Positions 16,508 to 25,829 are shown, counted from the first letter of the stretch. The stretch is 64,000 bases of DNA from Gaiellasilicea sp963745775 (GCA_963745775.1 CAVUYY010000012.1:248001-312000), one strand, 5' to 3'. The notes: generated by a model not told the origin, from the sequence alone. Numbers and translations: made by a program.

Positions 16508-17851
16508 ATGCGCCGCCTGACCCTGATCTCGCTCGTGGCACTCGCGCTGTCCATCGTTCCGGGGGCAGCTCGAGCCGAGGAGGACCCAGCCACAGCAGGC
16601 TCCGTCTGCGCCGGGACCGATGAGAGCACCCTCGCGATTCTCGACTGCTTCGCGGCCGCCGACGACGAGGTCGACCCGGCTGTCCCGACCCTCGACCAGG
16701 CGTTCAGCGCCAGCTGGGCTCCACCGTCCGATCAGAGCCTGCCCGCCTGGTGCCGGCTGCCGGCGAAGATCATCACCTATACGAGCAGCGATTGGGTCCG
16801 GGCAGCGCAAAAGCTCGCCGGCGACACCTCCATGTGCGCAGAGATCTTCCTCTCGATCCCGCCGCTGGCGGCGAACAAGATCGCTTTCCGGGTGCTCCAG
16901 GACGACCTCGTCCGCGCCGTGTCGCCGCAGATCCACCCCGTCGCGGAGATCCACGTCACGGGCTGGCAGGGCTGGGTGGCCGCCAACAACAAGACCTGGT
17001 ACGAGGCAGGCGTCGAGGCGCGCGTCCGGATGGCTGCCGCGGGCTACCTCGTCGAGGACGGCGAGATCTGGGCGGTCAACGAATTCTCGTCCGCCGTGCG
17101 CCGTGGCGACGGCAACGCTCGGTCCAACATGCGGGAGTTCGTGCGCGGTCTCCACGACGGAGCCCCGGGGATGCCCGCGGTGCGAGGCGCCGTCTTCGTG
17201 GTGGGTCTCGACCAGCGACTTGCCGACACCTCGGTCTACAAGGCAACCCTGAAGGGCTTCCTCGGGGACGACGACTTCTGGGCGGACATGCGCCGGTACG
17301 TCCGCTTCTTCGCCCAAGAGGTCTATGCCGACACGCGGAGCTGGGGCGTCGTCGGCTCGTCGCGCAACGAGCGGGCGCGATACCTGAACGACTATCTGCA
17401 GCATCTCTCGGTTCTCGCCGAGGCAGGCCCGGCCGAGACCGACGTCGCTCGGGAGTACCTGCGCGACTCCTATCTATCGCTCGCGAGCGCGGCCTGGCCA
17501 TGGGCGAGCGCCTTCGGCGACACGGACGTGTCCGTCGAGCAGATGCAGAACTTCATCGCCACCCAGGCGTTCGCGATCAGGCACTACGCGGGTAGCCATC
17601 CTCAGCTTGCGCCCGCGGATCGGATCGGCTTCGCCTATGCGCCCAATCCGGCTCGCTCAGGCCCTGCGCTGACCACCGGAACCGGGCTGATCCTGGATCG
17701 GCTTGCGAGCTCACTCCACCACGCCTACGACCGGGGCGGCGGCTCGCAGATGGGGGCGTGCGGACCGCCCGGCGAGCACAGCTGGTGCGATTCCGAGCGG
17801 GACGGCGCGGTCTTCAACGCCGCCTGGCAGCTACTCCAGAACTGGGAGTGA
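16508..17851 (+). CDS. Secreted hypothetical protein
   Basis: A 447-residue protein with a clear signal peptide (RRLTLISLVALALSIVPGAARAEE) and a good ribosome site (AAAGGAG) seven bases before the ATG. The mature part is rich in Trp, Asp and Ala, contains six or more Cys, and is mostly helical. Segments such as WQGWVAANNKTWYEAGVEARVRM and MREFVRGLHDG recall substrate-contacting helices of extracellular hydrolases, but I recognise no family and see no catalytic motif. It is followed by a 100-base gap and an MFS gene. Confidence 0.75.
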   Translation: MRRLTLISLVALALSIVPGAARAEEDPATAGSVCAGTDESTLAILDCFAAADDEVDPAVPTLDQAFSASWAPPSDQSLPAWCRLPAKIITYTSSDWVRAAQKLAGDTSMCAEIFLSIPPLAANKIAFRVLQDDLVRAVSPQIHPVAEIHVTGWQGWVAANNKTWYEAGVEARVRMAAAGYLVEDGEIWAVNEFSSAVRRGDGNARSNMREFVRGLHDGAPGMPAVRGAVFVVGLDQRLADTSVYKATLKGFLGDDDFWADMRRYVRFFAQEVYADTRSWGVVGSSRNERARYLNDYLQHLSVLAEAGPAETDVAREYLRDSYLSLASAAWPWASAFGDTDVSVEQMQNFIATQAFAIRHYAGSHPQLAPADRIGFAYAPNPARSGPALTTGTGLILDRLASSLHHAYDRGGGSQMGACGPPGEHSWCDSERDGAVFNAAWQLLQNWE

Positions 17852-17953
17852 CCATTCGGCTCCGGCGCCTCCCGAGCGGGGGCGCCGGAGCGGCGCGTTC
17901 CAGGCTCCGTCGCCTGGTTGGCGCTGGGATCGGCTCGCTAGGCTGCGTGGCCG

Positions 17954-19192
17954 ATGCGCGTCTTTGCCCGCCTCTTCCGCCTGGTCTGGGGCGGCGAGAT
18001 CGACCGCGCGCTGCGGCCCGTGCTGGCCGTCGCCCTCGCCGGCTCGATCGCGGGCTCGTCGCTCTTCACCTTCATGGGGATCTGGGCGATCAAGGAGCTC
18101 GGTGCGAGCGGGCGCTCGCTCGGCGCGACCTTCCTCGTCGGCGCGATCCTCGCCGCCGCGGCCGGCTATCTCGGCGGGCACCTCTCCGATCACTTCGGAC
18201 GTCGCCGGCTGATCCTCGTCGGCTGGGGCGGCTCGGTTCTCTACATCCCCCTCTTCCTCTTCGTCGGTGACAACCTCGTCCTGGGGCTCTGCCTGATGAT
18301 GGGCATGGGCGTCTTCGGCTCGATCGGCGGCGCCGCCGACCAGGCGATGGTCGCCGACCTCGTGGCGCCCGAGAAGCACGAGGCGGCGTACGCCTCGGTG
18401 CGCGTCGCCTCGAACCTCGGGGTGACGCTCGGCCCGCCGCTCGGCGGCTTGATGATCCTGCTCGGCGGCTGGAACGGGCTCTTCGTCGGCGTCAGCCTGA
18501 TGTCGGCCGCCGCCGCGACGCTTGCCTATCGATTCATCCCGGCTCGCGGCGCCTACTCGCCGGAGGCGCCGCCGGAGCGAGGCTCGTTCGGCGTGATCGT
18601 GCGCGACCGGCCCTTCCTGGTCTTCCTCGTCTCCGGGATGCTCGCCTATCTCGTCTACGTGGCGTACGAGGTGGCGCTGCCGATCTCGCTGACCGACACG
18701 CACGGGCTCTCGCCGACGCTCTGGGGATTCCTGGTGATCATCAACCCGGCCCTCGTGACCTTCTTCCAGCTGCGCCTGACGCGACGCGTGAGCGGGATCC
18801 CCGCCGCCCCGAAGCTCGTCGTCGCGATGCTCCTGATGGGCTTCCCGTTCCTCCTGCTCTCGGTCAGCTCGGCGATCCCGCTGATCGCGTTCATGATCGC
18901 CGTCTTCGTCCTCGGCGAGATGCTCTGGGTTCCGACGTCGCAGTCGGTCGTCGCGGCGCTCGCGCCGGAGGACGTGCGCGGCGCCTACATGGGCGCGTTC
19001 GGCAGCACCGCGGCGGCGGGGTTCGCGCTGGCGCCGTTCTTCGGGCTCCAGGTTCGCGACACGTTCGGCGACGACGCGATGTGGGGGATGTTCGCGGCGT
19101 TCTCGGTGGTGGCGGCGCTCACCGGCGCGATCGCCTGCCGCGGAGTCCGCTCCCGACCGGAGAGCGAGGGCCTCGAGGCGGTCGCGGCCTAG
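17954..19192 (+). CDS. MFS transporter
   Basis: A 412-residue, 12-helix major facilitator. The loop 2-3 signature GGHLSDHFGRRRLI is intact, and a motif like GPPLGGLMI lies in helix 5, as in drug-proton antiporters. The central loop is about 30 residues with basic ends. Ligand unknown; multidrug or metabolite efflux is plausible. No regulator is adjacent. Confidence 0.87.
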   Translation: MRVFARLFRLVWGGEIDRALRPVLAVALAGSIAGSSLFTFMGIWAIKELGASGRSLGATFLVGAILAAAAGYLGGHLSDHFGRRRLILVGWGGSVLYIPLFLFVGDNLVLGLCLMMGMGVFGSIGGAADQAMVADLVAPEKHEAAYASVRVASNLGVTLGPPLGGLMILLGGWNGLFVGVSLMSAAAATLAYRFIPARGAYSPEAPPERGSFGVIVRDRPFLVFLVSGMLAYLVYVAYEVALPISLTDTHGLSPTLWGFLVIINPALVTFFQLRLTRRVSGIPAAPKLVVAMLLMGFPFLLLSVSSAIPLIAFMIAVFVLGEMLWVPTSQSVVAALAPEDVRGAYMGAFGSTAAAGFALAPFFGLQVRDTFGDDAMWGMFAAFSVVAALTGAIACRGVRSRPESEGLEAVAA

Positions 19193-19194
19193 CA

Positions 19195-19678
19195 GTGGAT
19201 CGCCGCGAGCGGGAGCGGATCATGCGCCAGGGCGTCGTCCTGCCCGAGACGCCTCGAGAGCGGCGTGAGCTGGCGGCGCTGCGGGAGGATCTGGTCGAGC
19301 ATCCGCTGCTGGGCCGGCCGGTGCGGCGTCGCTACCGCAACTTCACGCCGCATGCCGGCTCCTATCTCGTGTCGCTCGGAGGGCCGTTGCCGTACATGGT
19401 GCGGCTGCGCGAGATCGAGGCGCTCGTCGCACGGCACCAGCAGGAGCTCGCCGAGCTGTACGCGACGAGCGACCGGGCGACGTGGCGGGCAGGTGGCGGA
19501 GAGCTGGAGCTTCGACGAGGTGAACGACCTGATCGACCGGCACAACCGCTGGTATCCGATGGAGGCGCGGCTGCCGATGGATCCGCACACGGGCGACTTC
19601 GTGCTCGTCAACGGGGAGCCCTACCGGAAGCGTCCGCTGGACGCGCGCTGGGTGCTCGAGCGCTTTCCGGCAGCGTGA
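19195..19678 (+). CDS. Conserved actinobacterial hypothetical protein (one frame break)
   Basis: About 150 to 160 residues when a +1 break near 19485 is repaired. The first part is helical (ETPRERRELAALREDLVEHPLLGRP). The second frame carries the characteristic block SFDEVNDLIDRHNRWYPMEARLPMDP and ends YRKRPLDARWVLERFP. I recall this ending from proteins in other high-GC actinobacteria but no function. GTG at 19195 or ATG at 19222 are both possible starts. The 3' end overlaps the convergent MFS gene by about 70 bases. Confidence 0.65.
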
Positions 19679-20787
19679 ACGTGACGGCGAGCGTCAGCAG
19701 GCAGAGGCCGGCCGCGAGCAGGTAGGGAAGGGCGTCGCCGGCGGCTTCGGCGAGCGCTCCGCCGGCGACCGGTCCGGTCATGTTCCCGAGCGCCCAGGCG
19801 GTGTTCATGATCCCGAAGCCGAGGCCCTGCGCGAGGCCGACGGCCTCGGCACGGTCGGAGACGAGGGCCATCCCGGGCGTGTAGATCCCGCCGAACGAGA
19901 TCGCGGCGAGCGCGACGAGCGCGACGAGGAGCGCGGGGCGGCTCGCGAAGGCGAAGGCTCCGGCGACGAGCAGGGAGGCGGCGAGCGCGAGCCGGATCGG
20001 GAGCAGGCGGCCACGCCGATCCGAGAGGCGGCCGAGCAGCGGATTGACGACGGTCTCTGCGAGTCCCGAGCAGAGGAACACGATCCCGATCGCGAGCGCG
20101 CCGAAGCCTGCGTCGTCGAGCGTCAGCGGCACGAGCACGACCATGACGCCGAAGAGGAGGGCGGGCAGGGTGTTGAGCCAGAGCCCGCCGAGGAAGCGGC
20201 GGTCGCGGAGCGCGAGGAGCAGCGACGCGGGCTCGTGGGGATCGGCGGGAGCGGTCGGGACGCGTGGCGGCAAACGCCGCAAATGCGAGCGCGACCGCGC
20301 CGACCGCGCCGAAGGTGGCGCGGATGCTGACGGCGTCGGCGACGGCGCCGAACATCGGTCCGATGATCGCTCCGAAGACGGCGGCGCCGAAGGCGATCCC
20401 GATCAGCTCGCCCCGGCGCGAGCGGGGCGCTGCGACGGTCAGCCAGGCGAGCGCGCCGGCCCAGGTCGTCGTGCTCGAGAAGCCCTGGACGAAGCGAGCG
20501 AGACCGAGCGCCCACGGGCCGGAGGCGAGCGCGAAGCCGACGCTCGCGAGCGCGAGCAGCGTGAGGCCGAGAACGACCGCCCGCTTGGGGCCGAATCGCA
20601 TCGCGGCGATTCCGCCTGGGATGCCGCCGAGGAGAGCGCCCGCCCCGAACGCGCCGACGAGCAGCCCCGCGCCGGTCTTCGAGAGCCCGAACTCGTCGGC
20701 GTAGCCGGGCACGAGCGGCGCGAGCGCGCCGAAGAGCATCGTGTCGACGAAGACGATCGAGCTGACGAGGACGAGCAACCGGCGCAT
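19608..20787 (-). CDS. MFS transporter (one frame break)
   Basis: A 12-helix MFS protein of about 390 residues. The first six helices run from MRRLLVLVSSIVFVDTMLFGALAPLVPGYADEFGLS, with GGIPGGIAAMRFGPKRAV as the signature loop. After a shift near 20265 the second half continues in another frame (LLALRDRRFLGGLWLNT, LGRLSDRRGRLLPIR). The break falls in the central cytoplasmic loop (ATRPDRS to PADPHEP). Sequencing error is likely, although a split transporter is possible. Confidence 0.8.
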
Positions 20788-20837
20788 CGACCGACGTTAC
20801 CGACCGGCGCCGGCCTCAGATCGGATCGAGAGAGACT

Positions 20838-20856
20838 TTGTGTTTCTTCAACACAA
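20838..20856. repeat. Dispersed palindrome TTGTGTT-tcttc-AACACAA
   Basis: Seven-bp perfect inverted repeat with a five-base loop, AT-rich against its surroundings, 50 bases upstream of the MFS start. Related copies are at 25751, 25807, 28744 and 62898. Confidence 0.5.
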
Positions 20857-20897
20857 GCGCGCCGTTCGAGCGCGAACCAGGCGAGCCGACGCTCTCT

Positions 20898-21192
20898 GAG
20901 CGAGCCCCGGCGCCGACGCACGCAGCTTCAGGGGTCTTGGCGCGAAACGGGATCCCCGCGCGCGGATCCCGTTTCTGCTTGCGCCACAAATAATTCAGCG
21001 AGCCGGGTGCGCTTTCGTCCGCCACCCCGACGAACTTTCGGCATCAGCCTTGCGGCATCCTCCTACGGCCTATCGGTGTGGACTCGACCTACTCGCGTCC
21101 CGTGCTCGCTGCAAGAGGCAAACTACGGGCAGATCGAGCGCGGGTCAAGAGCTCGAAAAGTGAAGAAGTCGCAAATTGCGGCCTTTTCTTTT
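20898..21192 (+). repeat. Tandem non-coding unit, copy 1 (candidate structured RNA)
   Basis: Starts GAGCGAGCCCC, followed by CGCAGCTTCAGGG and a long hairpin at 20938-20986 (outer TGGCGC/GCGCCA, inner AAACGGGATCC/GGATCCCGTTT). It then has CACAAATAATTCAGCGAGCC and ends in CGCAAATTGCG followed by a T-rich tract TTTTCTTTT at 21184-21192. The order is repeated 365 bases further on. Orientation is inferred from the T-rich end. No coding potential is evident. Confidence 0.55.
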
Positions 21193-21263
21193 CACACAGC
21201 CACAATTTGCCAACCGCGCCTTTTACAAGGCCTAGTCAGTGAGCCAAAGCGGGCGAGGAAGAT

Positions 21264-21548
21264 GAGCGAGCCCCGAATCCGACACACGCAGCTTCAGGGA
21301 TCTTGGCGCGGATCGGGATCTGCTCCCGCAGATCCCGATCCCGATTGCGCCACAAATAAATTCAGCGAGCCGGTGGCGGTTTCGTCCGCTCCTCCGACTG
21401 ACGTTTCCGCTTGCGCGTACTCGCCCTCCGGTGGAACCTCGACCTAATTCCGCTCCGTGCTCGCTGCAAGAGCAAACCTAGGGGCTCGCGCTCGAACCGT
21501 CAAGGTGTCGATCCGGTGACTTCCCGCAAATTGCGATCTTTTCTTTTT
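21264..21548 (+). repeat. Tandem non-coding unit, copy 2
   Basis: Same order of blocks as copy 1. The hairpin at 21304-21352 keeps the outer TGGCGC/GCGCCA, but the inner arm is GGATCGGGATCTGC/GCAGATCCCGATCC. Both arms therefore changed while pairing was kept. It ends in CGCAAATTGCG plus CTTTTCTTTTT, like an intrinsic terminator with a short stem. The next gene starts 180 bases later. Confidence 0.55.
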
Positions 21549-21727
21549 GCCACAGGTCGATTTGCCGGTGCGATTGCTCATGCTCTAGGTGAATCTCGCC
21601 GGCTCGACCGGGGCGGTGGAGGCGGGAACGCGGCGAACCCGGAATCTATGCTCAGGTCTCGCAGCCGGCAAGCGCCGCCTGTCGGAAAGTCCGCAAAGAG
21701 CGGGCAAAGGACGAGAGGGGACAGCCG

Positions 21728-22489
21728 GTGGAGCGATTCAAGGAACGGCATATCGTGGTCACCGGCGGCGGCGTCGGGATCGGCCGCGCGATCGCGGAGC
21801 GGCTCGCAAGCGAAGGGGCGACCCTCTCGCTGCTCGCGCGAGACCTCGAGCGGCTCGAGCTCGTGGCCGGCGAGCTCGGCGCCCACGCCGTGCGCTGCGA
21901 CATCCGCGACCGCACGGCAGTGGACGACGCGTTCGCAGCCGTTGCGCGCACGAACGGGCCGATCCACGCCCTCGTCGCCTGCAGCGGGATCGGCGGCCCG
22001 AACGAGGACGGCTCGGACGACCGCTTCGACGATCTCGTCGCCACGAATCTCTCCGGCACGTACTACTGCTGTCGCGCCGCGCTGCGCCACCTCGCGCCTG
22101 CGCCGGGGCGTCGCGACCTCGTCGTGATCGCGTCGATCCTCGCCCGGATCGCGGTCGGCGGTTACACGGGCTACTCGGCGTCGAAGGCCGGCCTCCTCGG
22201 CCTGACCCGCTCGTTCGCAGCCGAGCTTGCCGCCGACGACGTCCAGGTCAACGCGATCTGCCCCGGCTGGGTCGACACCGACATGGCGTGGGAGGGGATC
22301 GACGGGTACGCCGAGGCGATCGGCGCCGACCGCGACGAGGCCTACCGCCGCGCGATGGCGGACGTGCCGCTGCGGCGGATGAGCGAGCCGGCCGACGTCG
22401 CCGGCACCGTCGCCTGGCTCCTCTCCGACGACGCGCGCGGCGTCACCGGCCAGGCGATCGACCAGAACGGCGGGGCGTGGGTCGGCTGA
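21728..22489 (+). CDS. Short-chain dehydrogenase/reductase
   Basis: A 253-residue classical SDR with TGGGVGIG for cofactor, ACSGIGGP in place of NNAG, a Ser in VIASILARIA, YSASKAGLLGL as the YxxxK pair and PGWVDTDMAW after it. The enzyme ends GQAIDQNGGAWVG, a common variant of the DGG ending. GTG start after the tandem non-coding units; a strong intrinsic terminator follows. Substrate unknown. It converges with the amine permease gene. Confidence 0.85.
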   Translation: MERFKERHIVVTGGGVGIGRAIAERLASEGATLSLLARDLERLELVAGELGAHAVRCDIRDRTAVDDAFAAVARTNGPIHALVACSGIGGPNEDGSDDRFDDLVATNLSGTYYCCRAALRHLAPAPGRRDLVVIASILARIAVGGYTGYSASKAGLLGLTRSFAAELAADDVQVNAICPGWVDTDMAWEGIDGYAEAIGADRDEAYRRAMADVPLRRMSEPADVAGTVAWLLSDDARGVTGQAIDQNGGAWVG

Positions 22490-22497
22490 CGGTGACG

Positions 22498-22523
22498 GGA
22501 AGGGGCGCCGAAACGCCCCTTCC
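22498..22523 (+). terminator. Intrinsic terminator-like hairpin
   Basis: GGAAGGGGCG pairs with CGCCCCTTCC around a six-base loop, nine bases after the SDR stop and before the convergent permease gene. There is no long T tract, as usual in very GC-rich genomes; it may serve both genes. Confidence 0.7.
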
Positions 22524-22548
22524 GATCCCCATGTCGTAAGCCAATGTC

Positions 22549-24165
22549 CTAGGCGACCGGCTCCCGCCTCGACGACCGAGCGGCGAGCTCGGCCTCTCTC
22601 CGTTCGAGCTCCTCCTCCGTTCCCTGGCGGACCGGGCCCTTGAACCAGTTCTTCGCCGAGAGGAACCACCAGCCGCCGAAGACGATCCCGATCGCCGCGA
22701 ACCACAGCACCGTGTAGTTCGTCAGATCCCAGGTGAAGTCGTCCTCCCAGGGAAGCCCGGCTCTGTAGAGCGGGAACACGAAGAGGATCGTGATCAGCGC
22801 CACCCAGGCGAGCGAGAGGAGGTCGATCCACTTGTAGTGGCGGCCGAGGCTCCACGCGCCGGGCACGAACGCGTCGTGGAGCCGGTAGCGGAGGTAGACC
22901 GGGATCACGAACGCGATGTAGAGCCCGATCACCGCGATCGCCGTCCCGACGCCGTAGCCGACGAGGTAGTTCCAGATCGCCGGGATCATCAGGATCCCGG
23001 CCAGCGCGACGATCGCCCAGACCGCGTTCCGGGGGACGCGGTTCGCGGCCACCTTGCTCCAGAGCGGGTGGCCGGGCACGGCCCGATCGCGCGAGAAGGC
23101 GTACATCATCCGCGACGCCGAGGTGACCGACGCCGTCACGCAGAAGAACTGCGCGACGACGCAGATGAAGAGGAGCGCCTCGGCCCAGTTCTGGCTCATC
23201 GACTCGGCCCAGATCCACGGGACGACGATTCCGATGTTCTCGAGCGCGCCCTCCGTGCTCGGGATCGCGAACGTGACCGCGAGCAGGAGGATCCAGCCGA
23301 CGACGACCGAGACGACGACGGCCATGTACATCCCGACCGCTGCCATCCGCGACGCCTTCTGCGTCTCCTCGGCCATGTGCGCCGAGGCGTCGAAGCCGGT
23401 GATCGTGTACTGGGAGAGGAGCAGCCCGAGCCCGAACACGAACCAGAAGGCCGGGCTCGAGAAGTTGTCCGAAGCGTTCCCGTAGCCCGACGCATTCACG
23501 GTCTCGCCGAAGACGTAGCCAACGCTCCGGTGGTTGTCGGGCACCAGGATCAGGACAAGGACGATGAACGCGACCCCGGCCATGTGCCAGTACGCGGAGA
23601 TCGTGTTCAGCATCGCCGTGATGCTGACCTGGAACATGTTGATGATCCCCGCCGCGAGCAGGAAGATCGCGTAGAGCGTGAAGATCGACGCGTTCGCGGA
23701 GAAGCCGAACCAGTCGTTCATGTTCTCCGAGTAGCTGAACCAGTAGTCGAAGAGCACGGTGCCGAACGTCGCCAGGCCGTAGCCGATCGCGGCCGTGACC
23801 GCGATCTGTCCGATCAGGTTGAACCAACCCGTTGCCCAGCCCCACCCTGGGCCGCCGAGCTTCGACGCCCAGTAGTAGAGGCCGCCTGCGGTTGGGAAGG
23901 CGGAGGCGATCTCCGCCATCGCGAGCGCGATGATCGTCGAGAAGAGGCCGACGAGCAGCCAGCCCCACGTGACCGCGACCGGGCCGCCGCGCTCGAAGGC
24001 CACGAAGTACGAGGTCAGGCAGCCCGCGAGGATCGAGATGATCGTGAACGAGATCGCGAAGTTCTGGAAGCCACCCATCCCGCGGAAGAGCTCCTGGGCG
24101 TACCCGAGTGAGTGCAGGGTCCGCTCGTCGTCCGAGTGTTGGGTGTCCGCAGGTTCCGTGCTCAT
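22549..24165 (-). CDS. APC-family amino acid/amine permease
   Basis: A 538-residue, 12-helix amino acid-polyamine-organocation transporter. Helix 1 holds the GGFQNFAISFTIISIL segment with the unwound ligand-binding stretch. FPTAGGLYYWASKLGGPGWGW and the TGFDASAHMAEETQKASRMA loop are typical of GABA/choline/ethanolamine-type APC permeases (also called BAT1-like). Head-to-head with the glutamine-synthetase-like gene 93 bases away, so a shared promoter region and a common amine substrate are likely. Imported amine would feed the gamma-glutamyl pathway downstream. Confidence 0.88.
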   Translation of the reverse strand: MSTEPADTQHSDDERTLHSLGYAQELFRGMGGFQNFAISFTIISILAGCLTSYFVAFERGGPVAVTWGWLLVGLFSTIIALAMAEIASAFPTAGGLYYWASKLGGPGWGWATGWFNLIGQIAVTAAIGYGLATFGTVLFDYWFSYSENMNDWFGFSANASIFTLYAIFLLAAGIINMFQVSITAMLNTISAYWHMAGVAFIVLVLILVPDNHRSVGYVFGETVNASGYGNASDNFSSPAFWFVFGLGLLLSQYTITGFDASAHMAEETQKASRMAAVGMYMAVVVSVVVGWILLLAVTFAIPSTEGALENIGIVVPWIWAESMSQNWAEALLFICVVAQFFCVTASVTSASRMMYAFSRDRAVPGHPLWSKVAANRVPRNAVWAIVALAGILMIPAIWNYLVGYGVGTAIAVIGLYIAFVIPVYLRYRLHDAFVPGAWSLGRHYKWIDLLSLAWVALITILFVFPLYRAGLPWEDDFTWDLTNYTVLWFAAIGIVFGGWWFLSAKNWFKGPVRQGTEEELERREAELAARSSRREPVA

Positions 24166-24258
24166 CCGCCCTCCTCGCCCGTCGGTGTCGTGTCAGGCGC
24201 TATTACGTGCGCTTCGGCACGGCGTTGTCAACCTGTAGGACGGAATAGGATCGCGTGT

Positions 24259-25593
24259 GTGCTGAGCTTCGAGGAGCTGCGGGTCGAGGTGGGGCGGGGC
24301 GCGATCGACACGGTCGTCGTCGCGTTCACCGACATGCAGGGCCGGCTCATGGGCAAGCGCCTCCACGGCGAGTTCTTCGTCGAGGAGACCGACGCCGGGC
24401 ATCCGGTCGAGGGCTGCAACTACCTGCTCGCGCTCGAGATGGAGATGGATCCGGTTCCGGGCTACGAGCTCGCAAGCTGGGAGCGCGGCTACGGCGATTT
24501 CGGCCTCGTCCCGGATCTCGCGACGCTGCGGCGGATCCCGTGGCTCGAGGCAACGGCGCTCGTGCTCTGCGACGTCGCCTGGCACGACGGCTCACCGGTG
24601 GCGCCGTCGCCGCGCCAGGTGCTGCGGGCGCAGGTGGAGCGCGCGGAGGCGCTCGGGCTGACGCCGATGCTCGGCTCGGAGCTCGAGTTCTATTTGCTCA
24701 AGGAGACCTACGCCGAGGCACACGCCGCGCACTACCGCGGGCTGACTCCCTCGGTGCCCTACATCCTCGACTACCACGTGCTCGCGTCGAGCTACGACGA
24801 GCCGTTCATCCGCCAGATCCGGAACGGGATGCACGCCGCGGGGATCAAGGTCGAGACCTCGAAGGGCGAGGCGTGGCCGGGGCAGCACGAGATCAACTTC
24901 CGCTACGCCGACGCGCTGACGATGGCCGACAACCACGTCGTCTACAAGAACGGCGCCAAGGAGATCGCGCACCTGAACGGCTGCTCGATCACCTTCATGG
25001 CGAAGCCGGATCACACCTGGATCGGCAGTTCCTGTCATATCCACTCGTCGCTCTGGCAGGGCGAGCGGAGCGCGTTCGCCGGCGAGAGCCCGACCTTCAA
25101 GCGCTGGCTCGCCGGGCAGATCGCCTGTCTGCGCGAGCTGGCGATCTTCCTGGCGCCGAACGTGAACTCGTACAAGCGCTTCGCCGCCGGCTCGTGGGCG
25201 CCGACGACGCTCGCGTGGGGGCACGACAACCGCACCTGCGGCTTCCGGATCGTCGGTCGCGGCTCGGCGCTGCGGACGGAGACGCGGATCCCCGGCGCCG
25301 ACGCGAATCCGTATCTCGCGTTCGCGGCGATCATCGCGGCTGGGCTCCACGGGATCGAGCAGAAGCTGCGGCTGCCGGCTGCGCTCGAGGGGAACGCGTA
25401 CGAGTCCGACGCCGCGCGGTTCCCGCACTCGCTGCGCGAGGCGATCGAGGCGCTCGAGACCGGGGCGATGGCTCGGGCCGCGTTCGGCGACGAGGTCGTC
25501 GACCACTACCTGAACTACGCCCGCACGGAGCAGCGCCTCTTCGACTCGGCGGTGACCTGCTACGAGCGCGAGCGCTTCTTCGAGCGTGGCTAG
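24259..25593 (+). CDS. Glutamine synthetase-like gamma-glutamyl-amine ligase (PuuA/GlnA3/GlnA4 type)
   Basis: A 444-residue glutamine-synthetase fold protein. Visible are an N-terminal beta-grasp part (FTDMQGRLMGKRLHGEFFVE), the metal-binding block GSELEFYLLK, the NEI-like GQHEINFRYADALTMADNHVVYKN, the HIHSSLW metal/substrate loop and the ATP-binding NSYKRF.AGSWAPTTLAWG with RTETRIPGADANPYLAFA. Shorter than housekeeping GlnA and without the adenylylation-site Tyr motif. This fits catabolic ligases that attach glutamate to putrescine, ethanolamine or related amines. GTG start. The stop codon lies inside the left arm of the nested inverted repeat at 25588. Confidence 0.85.
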   Translation: MLSFEELRVEVGRGAIDTVVVAFTDMQGRLMGKRLHGEFFVEETDAGHPVEGCNYLLALEMEMDPVPGYELASWERGYGDFGLVPDLATLRRIPWLEATALVLCDVAWHDGSPVAPSPRQVLRAQVERAEALGLTPMLGSELEFYLLKETYAEAHAAHYRGLTPSVPYILDYHVLASSYDEPFIRQIRNGMHAAGIKVETSKGEAWPGQHEINFRYADALTMADNHVVYKNGAKEIAHLNGCSITFMAKPDHTWIGSSCHIHSSLWQGERSAFAGESPTFKRWLAGQIACLRELAIFLAPNVNSYKRFAAGSWAPTTLAWGHDNRTCGFRIVGRGSALRTETRIPGADANPYLAFAAIIAAGLHGIEQKLRLPAALEGNAYESDAARFPHSLREAIEALETGAMARAAFGDEVVDHYLNYARTEQRLFDSAVTCYERERFFERG

Positions 25594-25741
25594 CCGTTCC
25601 TGGTCGCCTGCGCCTCCCGGCCGGCGGAGCCGGCCTCCGGCGCAGGCTCGCACCGCTCGCGGCGCTCCAGCCGGCGGCCCGTACCTCCGTACTGTTCCAC
25701 CGGCCTACGCACCGCGAGCGGCGCGCCAGGAACGGCTAGCC
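25588..25741. repeat. 154-nt nested inverted-repeat element (three-way junction)
   Basis: Perfect 16-bp outer arms GGCTAGCCGTTCCTGG and CCAGGAACGGCTAGCC enclose two hairpins. The first is GCCTGCGCC/GGCGCAGGC with inner GGCCGGC/GCCGGCC; the second is CCGCTCGCGG/CCGCGAGCGG with an inner GCCGG/CCGGC. It starts three bases before the ligase stop codon and ends 10 bases before the first GTGTT palindrome. It could be a MITE-like insertion, an RNA processing signal or a structured leader for the downstream hydrolase. Confidence 0.75.
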
Positions 25742-25750
25742 GTGAAGTTT

Positions 25751-25765
25751 GTGTTGAAACAACAC
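25751..25765. promoter_or_regulatory. Palindrome GTGTT-gaaac-AACAC, site 1
   Basis: Same core as the site at 25807, about 60 bases away, upstream of the C26 hydrolase gene. Paired copies at this spacing (six helical turns) suit a repressor operator, but a hairpin role is equally possible. Confidence 0.45.
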
Positions 25766-25806
25766 TTTCTCCTCCAGGCGCGGGTCGGTTGCGCGGAGCG
25801 AAGAAC

Positions 25807-25829
25807 GCTTGTGTTGAAACAACACAAGC
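25807..25829. promoter_or_regulatory. Palindrome GCTTGTGTT-gaaac-AACACAAGC, site 2
   Basis: Perfect nine-bp inverted repeat 20 bases before the hydrolase GTG start, AT-rich relative to its surroundings. Its position could block transcription or translation. It is the best-preserved member of the dispersed family. Confidence 0.5.
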
